Source: a virus. Taken from it: a stretch of DNA of 22,395 bases. The notes under the pieces were generated by a model. That model saw nothing but the letters and a program-made list of their open reading frames with translations, was not told where the DNA came from and did no database searches. Positions 12,894-20,900 of this stretch are shown piece after piece (positions within the stretch are counted from its first letter, which is position 1; each line of letters begins with the position of its first letter). The DNA is taken from IMG/VR virus record IMGVR_UViG_3300026885_000015, positions 1 to 22,395 of that record, one strand, 5' to 3'. The translations under genes and the position numbers were made by a program.

Positions 12894-13243
12894 TGGCAAA
12901 AAGGTTTAACCAAATTAAATCGCAAAACAAGTTATATTTTTGTAAATTATGTCCTTTTGTAGCTGAATCTTATGAAGAATTAGATTTACATTATAGCCTA
13001 GAACATGATTTCGCTGATGATATAAGTTATGAATTAGAAATTATGTTTGAACAAACAAAACAAAAAAAGAAAAAAGCAAAAACATTAAAGGAGAAGGCAT
13101 TACAACAATTAGAACTTTTGATTAATGGTGATCAATATCATAACGAATATGTGGGCTGGTGCGAAATTCCTTATTATATTACTACCAGAAAAGTAGGAAA
13201 TATATATAAAATTGATCTTGAACCTGGAATGGAAATTTGTTAA
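12893..13243 (+). CDS. C2H2 zinc-finger protein (116 aa)
   Basis: One finger with Cys17, Cys20, His33 and His38 (FCKLCPFVAESYEELDLHYS). A long basic helical region follows (EQTKQKKKKAKTLKEKALQQL), then a Tyr-rich C-terminal part (YVGWCEIPYYITTRKVGNIYK). The ATG at 12881 lies in frame, but GGGAAAAAA between the two ATGs looks like a ribosome binding site, and the same arrangement occurs at three other genes, so I choose 12893. It is probably a DNA-binding regulator. The promoter lacks GTC and resembles those of the left-end genes. Confidence 0.8.
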   Translation: MAKRFNQIKSQNKLYFCKLCPFVAESYEELDLHYSLEHDFADDISYELEIMFEQTKQKKKKAKTLKEKALQQLELLINGDQYHNEYVGWCEIPYYITTRKVGNIYKIDLEPGMEIC

Positions 13244-13360
13244 GTTATTATTTTTTTATCTCTAATTTTTTTCATCTTTGTATTAATATTTCGAATTCTT
13301 GGAATAAAGAAGACGAAAGATTTTTATATTTCGATTTCTAATATTATATTGGGAAAGGAT

Positions 13361-13582
13361 ATGAGTTTAAGTGAAGTCAAACAAAAAATTGTTCAAATAG
13401 CTCATGAATTTTCAGCAAAATATGGTGAAGAAGTTTTTCAAATACGTGCTGATGAATTAATTGCTTATATATCTTCACAATTTAACTATGAAGAATGGCT
13501 AATTTTTAAGCATAATGAATACGAATTATTGAAACTTTTTGTAGAAATTGTTAAACAAGATTTACAATCTCAAAATAAATAA
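13361..13582 (+). CDS. Unknown small protein (73 aa)
   Basis: Not recognised. Acidic and mostly helical (SEVKQKIVQIAHEFSAKY, ADELIAYISSQF, then YELLKLFVEIVKQDL). The start is ATG 13361 behind TTGGGAAAGGAT. The TTG at 13349 is part of that leader. The leader is of the same TATNTTGGGAAA type as the genes at 157, 1168 and 12893, suggesting shared timing. A TATA-like TTTTTATATTTC lies at 13320-13331. Confidence 0.6.
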   Translation: MSLSEVKQKIVQIAHEFSAKYGEEVFQIRADELIAYISSQFNYEEWLIFKHNEYELLKLFVEIVKQDLQSQNK

Positions 13583-13584
13583 TT

Positions 13585-13707
13585 CTAAGTTAATTTTCTT
13601 TTTTGTTTTTCTTTTATCTTTTTAAGTATATCTTCTTTTAATTTCTCTAAATCTTCTTTATTTTCAATTTCAATATAATAATATTCTCCATCTTTCCCAA
13701 ATTTCAT
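13585..13707 (-). CDS. Very small unknown protein (40 aa)
   Basis: ATG 13707 to TAG 13585-13587, too short for usual ORF calling. The sequence MKFGKDGEYYYIEIENKEDL, then EKLKEDILKKIKEKQKRKLT, has two strands followed by a basic helix. It lies 18 nt below another 40-aa frame, and both follow the 466-aa structural gene. Composition and codon use look coding, and GTTGAT before the ATG can act as ribosome binding site. Confidence 0.5.
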   Translation of the reverse strand: MKFGKDGEYYYIEIENKEDLEKLKEDILKKIKEKQKRKLT

Positions 13708-13725
13708 ATTTATCAACTCGTTTAT

Positions 13726-13848
13726 TTAACTAGTTAATATTTCTAAAATTTTCTTTTTGTCAATTTTATAAGGAATGTAAATTTTTCCATCCCATGTATT
13801 TGGGTCAAAATTCCATCCCTTTTTCTTTTTAACTATCATGACTATCAT
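13726..13848 (-). CDS. Very small unknown protein (40 aa) after the structural gene
   Basis: ATG 13848, 4 nt after the stop codon of the 466-aa gene, to TAA 13726-13728. A longer open frame upstream (to 13920) overlaps the structural gene out of frame and is unlikely. The sequence MIVMIVKKKKGWNFDPNTWD, then GKIYIPYKIDKKKILEILTS, predicts strands and a last helix. Like the next 40-aa frame, it has two strands followed by a basic helix. Probably co-transcribed with the 466-aa gene. Confidence 0.55.
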   Translation of the reverse strand: MIVMIVKKKKGWNFDPNTWDGKIYIPYKIDKKKILEILTS

Positions 13849-13852
13849 TTTT

Positions 13853-15253
13853 CTATCTATTTGCAATATTATTAAAGTTTTTGTAGTAAAAGATTGGCTT
13901 ATATTCTTTAACTTTTGCACTTTTTTGAGCTAATTTTATTGAATTTTCAATTTGGGCTTGACCTTGTAATTTCTGACCTAGACCTAATGCAAATTCTAAA
14001 TCTTGATCTGAAATTCCATAGAATTTCCATTTCGTTTTCCAATAGTTCAAAAATTCATTGTAAGACAATGTCCTTTTTCCAGCTTGATAACTGTAGTTTT
14101 GTTGATATGGGTATCTAGCAATTTCTATAATTGCTGAGGCAATCATTTTAGCATACCAAATATTTGAATACTTTTTATTTACGATTTGTTGAACTTGTAA
14201 AAATTGTTCATATGAAACTGCATAATTTTCAATTTCTGAGCTATAAGTTATATTTAACCCGCCCGGTGAAGGATCGTGAAGATGTAGTTTAAATAGATTT
14301 CCAAAAATGGAAATTACAGTTTTATCAGCTGATAAAATAGCTATTAAATTGTCTAATGTCACATTATTCGGGTTGAATTCCGGAATTAGAATTGTTAAGT
14401 CAAGTGGCGTATAATCTAAAATCATACCGAAAACATTTGCAAAGTTTTGCAAAATCATGCCGTTTTGTAATTGGACTTTGTAACTTTGTGAATCTTCAAT
14501 TTCCGGTGTTAAAACACATCTGTCTAACCACCCCACATCTAAAGCGAAACCGCTATTTATTATATCGTTTAAGTTAGGAACAAATGAAACTATAAATTTA
14601 GCTAAATCTGGAAGATTATTAAAATCCAAGTTAAGAACATTTAATAAATCTCCAATTCCAGTATTTTGAATATTTGATAACGAATAATTGTCTACATTTG
14701 GAATTTGAGTATTTCCGACTCCTAGAGTCGAAATGTCTACAGAAACATTTGCAGATGTTAAACTATCAAAATATTTTTCTAATTTTTTACATGCGTTATT
14801 TCTATTAATAATTGTATGTGCTGGCTGGAATACCGAGAGGTCAAAGTAAGTTTCATCAAAAACAGCTGGTTGATATAGAACTTTACAAAGGTCTACATAA
14901 TAATCGTAAAGTTGTGTAGATTTATTAACAAAATTAATTCCAGAAGTTTGACCAAGTATTGAAATTTGTCCTAATTGTAGAAAACTTTGGATGTTTATAT
15001 TCGGGTTAAAATTTGAAATTGCTAGATTATTTAAAGCTGAAAGTAAAGCTGAAATAATTGATGCATATAGAATTCCGTAATTTGTATTTATACCTGGAGG
15101 GACTTGAATATTCTCTAATGAAGTTGGGAGAACAGATTCAACTCCGGCGTTAAACATTACAGAAAATGCTGGAAAAGTGTTCCTATTTATGACTTTGTTG
15201 TAAAGTTTATATTTCATAGACGCGATATTTCTGTAGCCTACTTTTGTTGCCAT
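13853..15253 (-). CDS. Minor structural protein, SIRV ORF488 homologue (466 aa)
   Basis: Assigned by size, composition and gene order: it precedes the acetyltransferase and resolvase genes as ORF488 does in SIRV. The protein is rich in Asn, Gln, Leu and Ile, with few charges. It has long stretches of strand- and loop-type sequence (for example TSANVSVDISTLGVGNTQIP) and helices near the C-terminus ending in a basic tail. That is typical of archaeal virion surface proteins. There is no signal peptide (MATKVGYRNIASMKYKLYNK). SIRV2 virions contain ORF488 product along with the 564- and 1070-residue proteins, probably at the ends. A TATA-like AATTTATTTAAG about 25-35 nt upstream lacks GTC, similar to the coat gene, fitting late expression. 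Confidence 0.8.
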   Translation of the reverse strand: MATKVGYRNIASMKYKLYNKVINRNTFPAFSVMFNAGVESVLPTSLENIQVPPGINTNYGILYASIISALLSALNNLAISNFNPNINIQSFLQLGQISILGQTSGINFVNKSTQLYDYYVDLCKVLYQPAVFDETYFDLSVFQPAHTIINRNNACKKLEKYFDSLTSANVSVDISTLGVGNTQIPNVDNYSLSNIQNTGIGDLLNVLNLDFNNLPDLAKFIVSFVPNLNDIINSGFALDVGWLDRCVLTPEIEDSQSYKVQLQNGMILQNFANVFGMILDYTPLDLTILIPEFNPNNVTLDNLIAILSADKTVISIFGNLFKLHLHDPSPGGLNITYSSEIENYAVSYEQFLQVQQIVNKKYSNIWYAKMIASAIIEIARYPYQQNYSYQAGKRTLSYNEFLNYWKTKWKFYGISDQDLEFALGLGQKLQGQAQIENSIKLAQKSAKVKEYKPIFYYKNFNNIANR

Positions 15254-15364
15254 AACTGATATAATTATTGAATTCTTAAATAAATTTCATTACAAACTTG
15301 ATTCTAATTTATCATATTTTGTATATTAGCTTTAACTTGTGACATCATTATATTCAATTCGTAA

Positions 15365-15383
15365 AGTATATATTTGTCATAAT
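15365..15383 (+). promoter_or_regulatory. TATA + GTC promoter of the acetyltransferase gene
   Basis: AGTATATATTTGTCATAAT with GTC at 15376-15378, about 21 nt before the ATG at 15399. An upstream segment, 15301-15327, nearly repeats 2358-2384. Confidence 0.7.
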
Positions 15384-15398
15384 TTGACATATTTTCAT

Positions 15399-15860
15399 AT
15401 GGAATTACAATTTAGAATTGAAGAAGCTGAAAGTAAAGAGTTAATAAAATTTGTTAGAATGTTGATAAATTTCTATCATTCTCAAGGAATACCGATGGGC
15501 GGAGGTGCCGGTAAAAATTCGCGATATTTTATGTACATTGCTAACGACGGTGAACAAGATTTTATAGTTGCAGTTGCATGGCTTCACGATAACACACCAT
15601 TCCGTTATATAGCTCAACAATATAAAATTCCGAATGATAGAAGTTATTTTATTAGAAGAGTTACGAAAACAGCACCTGGAGATTATGCCGTAATGTTTCT
15701 AATAGATTTAGCTAAAAAATTGAAAAATGATGGATTTGAAGTATTATGGACACTCGGATTACCAGACCATTCTAACGCTTTATATAAACTTGCCGGGTTC
15801 CAAGAAGTCGGGAAAACAAATAGGACTGGTCACCCAGTTTTCGTGAAGTGGTTAAAATGA
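15399..15860 (+). CDS. GNAT-like N-acetyltransferase (SIRV ORF158b-type, 153 aa)
   Basis: The C-terminal half shows the GNAT hallmark: a strand (FEVLWTLGLPDHSNA), then helix and loop YKLAGFQEVGKTNR and the final strand PVFVKWLK. The acetyl-CoA loop in the middle is not a clear Q/RxxGxG/A match (RRVTKTAPGDYAVMFLIDLA is the candidate), so activity is likely but unproven. The frame extends to 15339, but the TATA-GTC promoter lies within that extension, giving ATG 15399 as the start of a leaderless mRNA. An acetyltransferase occupies this place in all rudivirus genomes I recall. The substrate is unknown. The last 4 nt overlap the next gene (ATGA). Confidence 0.82.
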   Translation: MELQFRIEEAESKELIKFVRMLINFYHSQGIPMGGGAGKNSRYFMYIANDGEQDFIVAVAWLHDNTPFRYIAQQYKIPNDRSYFIRRVTKTAPGDYAVMFLIDLAKKLKNDGFEVLWTLGLPDHSNALYKLAGFQEVGKTNRTGHPVFVKWLK

Positions 15861-16135
15861 CAACTATTATAATTATAGATAAAGAAATTAAAGATTTAGA
15901 ATGTATAAAAGAAGGAAATAGAGATTTATATGATGATATTGTAAGCGTTATGTCAGATTACGAAATTGTTAATGAATTAGCTGTAAATGTTGGCGATAAG
16001 ACATGGCAAGAAATAAAAGATGATTACATAAAAAGGTTGACATTAAATGAAGATGAATTCAAACGTTATATAGAAAACGCAAATTATATAATCGTTTACA
16101 AAAATGGAAAATATAAATTATGTTTGAAAAAATAG
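15857..16135 (+). CDS. Small acidic unknown protein coupled to the acetyltransferase (92 aa)
   Basis: ATG 15857 overlaps the acetyltransferase stop (ATGA), implying translational coupling. The GTG at 15848 is unlikely. The protein is acidic, with a strand TTIIIIDKE, then helices (DLYDDIVSVMSDYEIVNEL, TLNEDEFKRYIENA), ending in a strand pair (NYIIVYKNGKYKLCLKK). No family recognised. Coupling suggests a partner or antagonist of the acetyltransferase, or simply shared timing. Confidence 0.6.
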   Translation: MTTIIIIDKEIKDLECIKEGNRDLYDDIVSVMSDYEIVNELAVNVGDKTWQEIKDDYIKRLTLNEDEFKRYIENANYIIVYKNGKYKLCLKK

Positions 16136-16139
16136 AAAA

Positions 16140-16421
16140 TTATGACTTATATTTTGCTAATTTTTTGCCGTTATAAATTCCCATCAAAGTCGTTAAAAAT
16201 AACACCATCAAGTCATCATCTTCTATAATATTTCCAAATAGATAGCTAAAATATACAATTAGTGAAAGTATATCTATTTTTTTATTTGGATAATTAGTTA
16301 TAATATCTGTAACTGCATATTCTAAATAGCTAACATCTTGTTTTATTCTTTCTATTTGTTCATTGTTTAAATTTAGACGTTCTTTATAAACTTTTATCAC
16401 GAATTCCAAACCTTTATCCAT
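16140..16421 (-). CDS. Small helical protein, paralogue of the one at 17012 (93 aa)
   Basis: The alignment with the 91-aa protein at 17012-17287 is clear along the whole length: Q(R/E)RI..(D/E)V.YL.Y.V, then NYPNKKIDILSLIVYFSYLFG matching KYPDGKIEPLSFIVYVAYVLG, then IIEDDD matching IIDDNE, then FL..L.G.YN.KK. All-helical with a hydrophobic central segment (ILSLIVYFSYLFGNII), which could be a buried helix rather than a membrane span. Function unknown. The gene diverges from the Holliday junction resolvase gene through a symmetric double promoter. Confidence 0.7.
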   Translation of the reverse strand: MDKGLEFVIKVYKERLNLNNEQIERIKQDVSYLEYAVTDIITNYPNKKIDILSLIVYFSYLFGNIIEDDDLMVLFLTTLMGIYNGKKLAKYKS

Positions 16422-16444
16422 TTCACACCAAAATAAAATTTTTT

Positions 16445-16476
16445 TTATGACATATTTAAAGATATATATGTCATAA
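16445..16476. promoter_or_regulatory. Symmetric divergent promoter for the helical paralogue and the resolvase
   Basis: Perfect inverted repeat TTATGACATAT (16445-16455) and ATATGTCATAA (16466-16476) with a 10-nt spacer, TTAAAGATAT. Each arm holds a GTC element for one direction (complement of 16449-16451, and 16470-16472), and the spacer and arms supply both TATA boxes. Confidence 0.7.
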
Positions 16477-16493
16477 TTTCTAAATTCTAATTG

Positions 16494-16859
16494 ATGAATT
16501 TTAGATTATCCGGTAAATATTATGAATATAAGACCGTAGAACTTTTAGAAAAGCATGGATATAAAGCTGTAAGGATTCCGGTCTCTGGAACTGGAAAACA
16601 ATCAATTCCGGACATTCTTGCCACAAAAGACGGCATAATTTATCCGATTGAAGTTAAATCAACATCTCAAGATTCCGTAATTGTCAGGAATTTCCAAATT
16701 GAAAAATTATTTAAATTTTGTGAGATGTTCAATTTCTGTAACTGTCAACCTTTAGTTATTGTTCATTATAAAAAATATAAAAATGTCATAATTTATAAAT
16801 TGTCTCAAGATGTCAGAACAAAAAAGAAAATCCAATTTGTCTACAGAAATAACGGCTAA
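16494..16859 (+). CDS. Holliday junction resolvase (SIRV ORF121 homologue)
   Basis: An archaeal Hjc/Hjr-type resolvase of the endonuclease fold, exactly 121 aa, as in SIRV2 ORF121. Catalytic residues are visible: Glu11 (KYYEYKTVELLEKHG), Ser31 region (VSGTGKQSIPD), Asp40, and Glu53-x-Lys55 in YPIEVKST. It cuts four-way junctions, and in the rudivirus replication model it resolves head-to-head concatemers by cutting the extruded inverted terminal repeats, after which the nicks must be sealed to form hairpin ends. A frame from TTG at 16491 only adds one Met codon. The 3' part contains a promoter for the next gene, which overlaps it by 50 nt. Confidence 0.93.
   Translation: MNFRLSGKYYEYKTVELLEKHGYKAVRIPVSGTGKQSIPDILATKDGIIYPIEVKSTSQDSVIVRNFQIEKLFKFCEMFNFCNCQPLVIVHYKKYKNVIIYKLSQDVRTKKKIQFVYRNNG
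16772..16792 (+). promoter_or_regulatory. TATA + GTC promoter inside the resolvase coding region
   Basis: AAAATATAAAAATGTCATAAT with GTC at 16785-16787, about 23 nt before the ATG at 16810. The same bases encode residues of the resolvase C-terminal part (KYKNVIIYK). Confidence 0.65.
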
Positions 16860-17019
16860 ATTATATTTAGCTCTAGACGATCTAACTTTAGCTTTAGCAA
16901 CTTGTGATAATGAGAATGTTAGAAAATCTGAAGTTTTCCAAAAAGCTCTTGAAGTTGCGAAAGTTTTAAAAGAAATGAGAAAATTACAAGTAAAAATTGA
17001 GGAAGAGAAAAATGAATGA
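16810..17019 (+). CDS. Small helical unknown protein (69 aa)
   Basis: No family recognised. It overlaps the resolvase gene by 50 nt in another frame, with its own TATA-GTC promoter. The basic N-terminus (SEQKRKSNLST) is followed by two helices (AKLYLALDDLTLALATCDNE and SEVFQKALEVAKVLKEM) and a charged coiled-coil-like tail (RKLQVKIEEEKNE). This looks like a helical hairpin. The next gene starts within its last codons, so the two are co-expressed. Confidence 0.65.
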   Translation: MSEQKRKSNLSTEITAKLYLALDDLTLALATCDNENVRKSEVFQKALEVAKVLKEMRKLQVKIEEEKNE

Positions 17020-17287
17020 AGATAAAGAAGGATTAAAAGCATATTTAAACTATATAAAACTAACATTTGACCTTAGTAATAAAAAGATGCAAAGAATAGA
17101 AAAAGAAGTTAAATATTTATATTATGAAGTGTATAAAGTATTAGAGAAATATCCAGATGGAAAAATAGAACCGCTTTCTTTTATTGTCTATGTAGCTTAC
17201 GTTTTAGGAGCGATTATTGATGATAATGAGACTCTAGAAAAATTCATAGAAGTTCTAAAAGATTTATATAATATGAAAAAAACATAA
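17012..17287 (+). CDS. Small helical protein, paralogue of the one at 16140 (91 aa)
   Basis: Paralogue of the 93-aa protein on the other side of the resolvase gene, in opposite orientation. Conserved pattern: KMQRIEKEVKYLYYEVYKVL, then EKYPDGKIEPLSFIVYVAYV, then LGAIIDDNETLEKFIEVLKD, then LYNMKK. The start is ATG 17012 (GAGGAAGAGAAAA upstream is a good ribosome binding site), while the TTG at 16997 falls in that site. It overlaps the 69-aa gene by 8 nt. Function unknown. Keeping two divergent copies suggests distinct targets. Confidence 0.7.
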   Translation: MNEDKEGLKAYLNYIKLTFDLSNKKMQRIEKEVKYLYYEVYKVLEKYPDGKIEPLSFIVYVAYVLGAIIDDNETLEKFIEVLKDLYNMKKT

Positions 17288-17579
17288 TCTTAAATAATAA
17301 ATATAAAATTCAAATTTGTCAAAACAAAAATAAGTTAAAACTTTTTTTATCTAAATTTATGTAAATTTAAAATTCGAAACTTGATAATTTCAAATTACAA
17401 ATTAAAAACAAAATGTGAACTTAAAAGACATATTCATATTATTAATCATATGAGTAATTAACAAATTCTATTTGTCTCAAATTTTCGAAATCTAAAGTTT
17501 GAAATAAGATTAAATTCGAAATTTTCTTTATCTGAAGATAAATTTTCAGACATTGAATCAATTTGGAAAAATTTCAGAT

Positions 17580-17611
17580 AAAGGAGATAACACATTTGGG
17601 CTATCTCTTTT
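17580..17611 (+). repeat. Stem-loop inside the 687-nt gap
   Basis: AAAGGAGATA (17580-17589) pairs with TATCTCTTTT (17602-17611) over 10 bp including one G-U pair, with a 12-nt loop ACACATTTGGGC. A T-rich stretch follows. It could be a terminator-like RNA hairpin or a protein site. The strand is assigned only because of the trailing T residues. Confidence 0.4.
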
Positions 17612-17932
17612 GTTGCTAAACTTTTTTCTTTAAAAACGTTTTTACATCAATATTTCGCGTAATTTGACGTTTACAAAATCAAAATTTACGAGAAATAAGA
17701 GTTTAAAAATATTTTGCTAAAAGTTTAAAAGTTGATTTATATACTCATCATTACAATTTGTTTCAACATTTGTGAGATAAAATGACTCATGTAGAATTGA
17801 AAGAAAGGCAAACTTTGAATTTTTTAAATTCAGAATAAAGTTTCAGATAATGATTTTTTCAAAATATGAATTCGAAATTCAAATAAATAACTTCAAAAGA
17901 ATTTTTATTTTTTCATTTTTTGTTTTTTCATA

Positions 17933-17956
17933 TTGTCAAAATTTAAAATTTGACAA
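17933..17956 (+). promoter_or_regulatory. Promoter of the 1016-aa structural gene with mirrored GTC elements
   Basis: TTGTCAAA (17933-17940) and TTTGACAA (17949-17956) flank an ATTTAAAA TATA-like core. The downstream arm carries GTC only on the opposite strand. Transcription would start near 17970, just before the ATG at 17975. The symmetry looks like an operator placed over the TATA box. Confidence 0.5.
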
Positions 17957-17974
17957 GATGTATATATTAACAAT

Positions 17975-20900
17975 ATGAGTTTCTTTAATCCATTAGGGGC
18001 TTTAGAAAGCGTAGGGACATTTTTTTCAGATGAACTCAGTGCTCTGGAAAATTTTGTAAATTGGATAAGTTCAGATTTTATTAACTTTTTTAATACTGTA
18101 TCTAAAGATATTCAAAATTTTGTAAGTTTCATAGGTCAAGCAATTTCTGATATTCCGACATTTATACAAAAAATTGGAAATTATTTCTTACAAGTTTTAC
18201 AAAATTTTGTACAAACTGCAAGTTCTGCAATTTCCGGATTTATATCATGGTTTGCACAACAAGTCCAAAATTTCTTTCAAGATTTAGCAAATGTAGCGTC
18301 CGGATTTCTAAATGCAGTTTACGGTTTCTTTACAGATATAGCTAACGTTTTTGCCACAATTCTTAGCTCAATTGTTAACGATTTCTTAAGCGGGTTCGGT
18401 CAAAGTCTTAGTCATGTAGGTTCTGCAATTTCTCAAATTTCTCAATTTTTAACACCATTTATCGCACCAATTACAATTGGCAAATTTCTTCCAGCTATAA
18501 TTGATAAATTAGCTGAAATTTTGCCGGAAGTCGAAATAGACCTTTCTCCAGTCGGTCTCGGTGGGAAAGTACCGATTAAATTTGGAGAAATTATTAAAGC
18601 TTTCGCTGAAACTGCTGTAGACTTTTTTAATGAAGTAAGGGTTGAAGCCCAAAACACTTTGAAAGAATTTATTAAAGAACCATTTATTTCAGATTTCAAG
18701 ATTTCAGCTAGAGAATTATTTAATCAAATTGGTCTTGGAGACCTCCCGTTTGCAGACCCGCCATTTCAGCTAATTGCAAAATGGGTATCTGTAAGATCAT
18801 TTGACGAAATTAAAGACCATTTAAAGGAAACAATTCTACTTACCGGATATCCGGAATGGTTTACAGATGCTTATTTATCTCCTCCAACTGATGATTTTGT
18901 ACCCGGAAATCCGCTTTTCAAATCTGTATCAATTCGTGATGTAATTCTAGCTTCTCAATACGGAATTTTAGATATTTCTGCTGTTTCTCAATATGCATAT
19001 AATAATTTAATAACTCCAAAAACTTCTAAATTAATGTATCAAAATGAGACCGCAAGACTTCTACAAAAAGCTGTAGAACAAGGAATTAGACAGTTTGTAA
19101 TTTCTCCAGAAGACGCTTATTCCGAAATAATACAGAATGTTAATTTATCTGGAAAAGATTTGTATTTAAAATATTTCAAATTAGAATATAATTACGCTGT
19201 ACAGAGGATTGTTAGACAATTCCTCAGATCACTTTTATCCAGGGCTTTATCAGATTACGGAAGACCGTATGTGGATTTAAAATATCTAGAAACTACAGTT
19301 AATACAATATTTAAAGAACTTAATTATCCGAAACAAGTTCAAGATGTTTTTAATGTTATGATCACTCAATCACAACTTGTATATTCCAATCAACTTATCT
19401 TGAGTCAACTAGAACAAATTACCAGACTTGGGATTTTTAATGAAAATCAAGTAAACAAAATCTTGAAAGATAACAATTTTAATGAACAAATTGCGTTAGA
19501 AATTCTTAACTTTGAACTTCAATATTCACAACTAAGATATCAGATTTCACAAATTGAGGATTTAGTTAAGAAAGGATATCTAACTCCAGATGATGCTGTA
19601 AAACAATTACATAGTTTAGGCATGGTTAAAGCTTTTGCTGATATAATTGTAAATTATGCAAATCAAGAAATTGCGATATCTTCAACAATTTCGATTCTGA
19701 GAGGATTGTTGAGAAACTTTTTGACAGATTCTCAAACTGTTCAATCCGAATTATATAAATTGAAAATTAATGAGAATTTAATAAACGAGATAATAAAAGA
19801 AGAATATAACATAAATATTGCCAAATTACAATTATCATATATAGAAACTTTAGCTAAGAATTTATATTATGACCAAAATCAATTAACTGGGGAATTATCT
19901 AAAATTTTGAAAGATAGGACTGCAATAGACCTTTATGCCCAAAAATTCTATTATGAATATGTATTTCCAAAAATAGTTAATTATTACGTAAGTTTAGCAA
20001 GACATGGTATAATTGGAAATATTAAAAATTTGCCGAAAGAAGTCGTGGATTATGAAATTAATCCAGAAATCCAAATTTTTCAACTTACAACAGAATTAGA
20101 ATACATAAAATCATTATTAAAAGATTTACAAATAACTCAAGATAAAGCAGTTCAAGAATTAGAGAAATTAGGGATGCAAAAAGATTTAGCTAATTTATTT
20201 GTACAAACTTATACTCCAATACTTTATAGTTTACATACAATTATTGGAAATATTATAGAAGGTCAACTTTATAAAGTCGGGAAGATTCCAATTAATTTAG
20301 GAAATGCTGAATCACAATTAAGACAACTAGGAATTCCAAATGATCAAATAAAAGTTTTATTAGACCAATATGCCTCCAGTTTCGGATTAGAAATTTGGAG
20401 GAAATTCTTACCTTCACTTTCTCAAATTGAAACTGCAATAAAATATAATTTCCCGATTAATCAATTAGTTGAATATTCATTTATACCTTCTGAATTTCTA
20501 AATCTTTATTCCAATTTATACCAATATGAATTAGTGGGACAATATGTACAATCTCTCAAGACTGATTATGTAGAATTGTTAGTTTATGGAGTTCAAAATA
20601 TACAACTAGAAAGTTTATTAAAACAATATGGAATAAATGATGTATTATTAGGAGTTCTAAAATTATCTGCACAAATTAAGAAAATATTAACGGCTTACCA
20701 AGAATTATATTTGACTCCATCTAAAGCACTTTCTGTTGCTGAATATGTATCAAATCCAACTCAACTTCTACAAAAAATATTCTCAGAATTTTCAGTTCCT
20801 TCAGATTTACAAAATACTTATCTTGAGTATACAATAAATAGAAGAGTTAGGACTTATGTAAACGAAATAATATCAACAATTAGTTTATTAATCGAGAAAG

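Larger units (their letters stand above)
17288..17974. other. 687-nt intergenic region upstream of the largest structural gene
   Basis: The only long gap in the window. I find no convincing gene: stops are frequent in all frames, and the longest frame with a start that I noticed on the plus strand is an 18-codon one from ATG 17783. It contains an orphan TATA-GTC-like element (ATTCAAATTTGTCAAAA, GTC at 17318-17320), several AAATTCGAAATT-like palindromes (near 17372, 17484, 17514, 17872), a stem-loop at 17580-17611 and the promoter of the next gene. A non-coding RNA, replication or packaging site, or a decayed gene are all possible. Confidence 0.6.

Noticed and set aside
16752-17066. 104-codon minus-strand open frame across the resolvase end and 69-aa gene
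   Set aside because: Antisense to two genes with promoters and good family or coupling evidence.
17783-17839. 18-codon frame in the 687-nt gap
   Set aside because: Too short, with no promoter or ribosome binding site of the types used elsewhere in this genome.
18442-18699. 85-codon minus-strand open frame inside the 1016-aa structural gene
   Set aside because: Lies fully antisense to a well-supported gene, has no promoter or ribosome binding site, and its composition follows the opposite strand.
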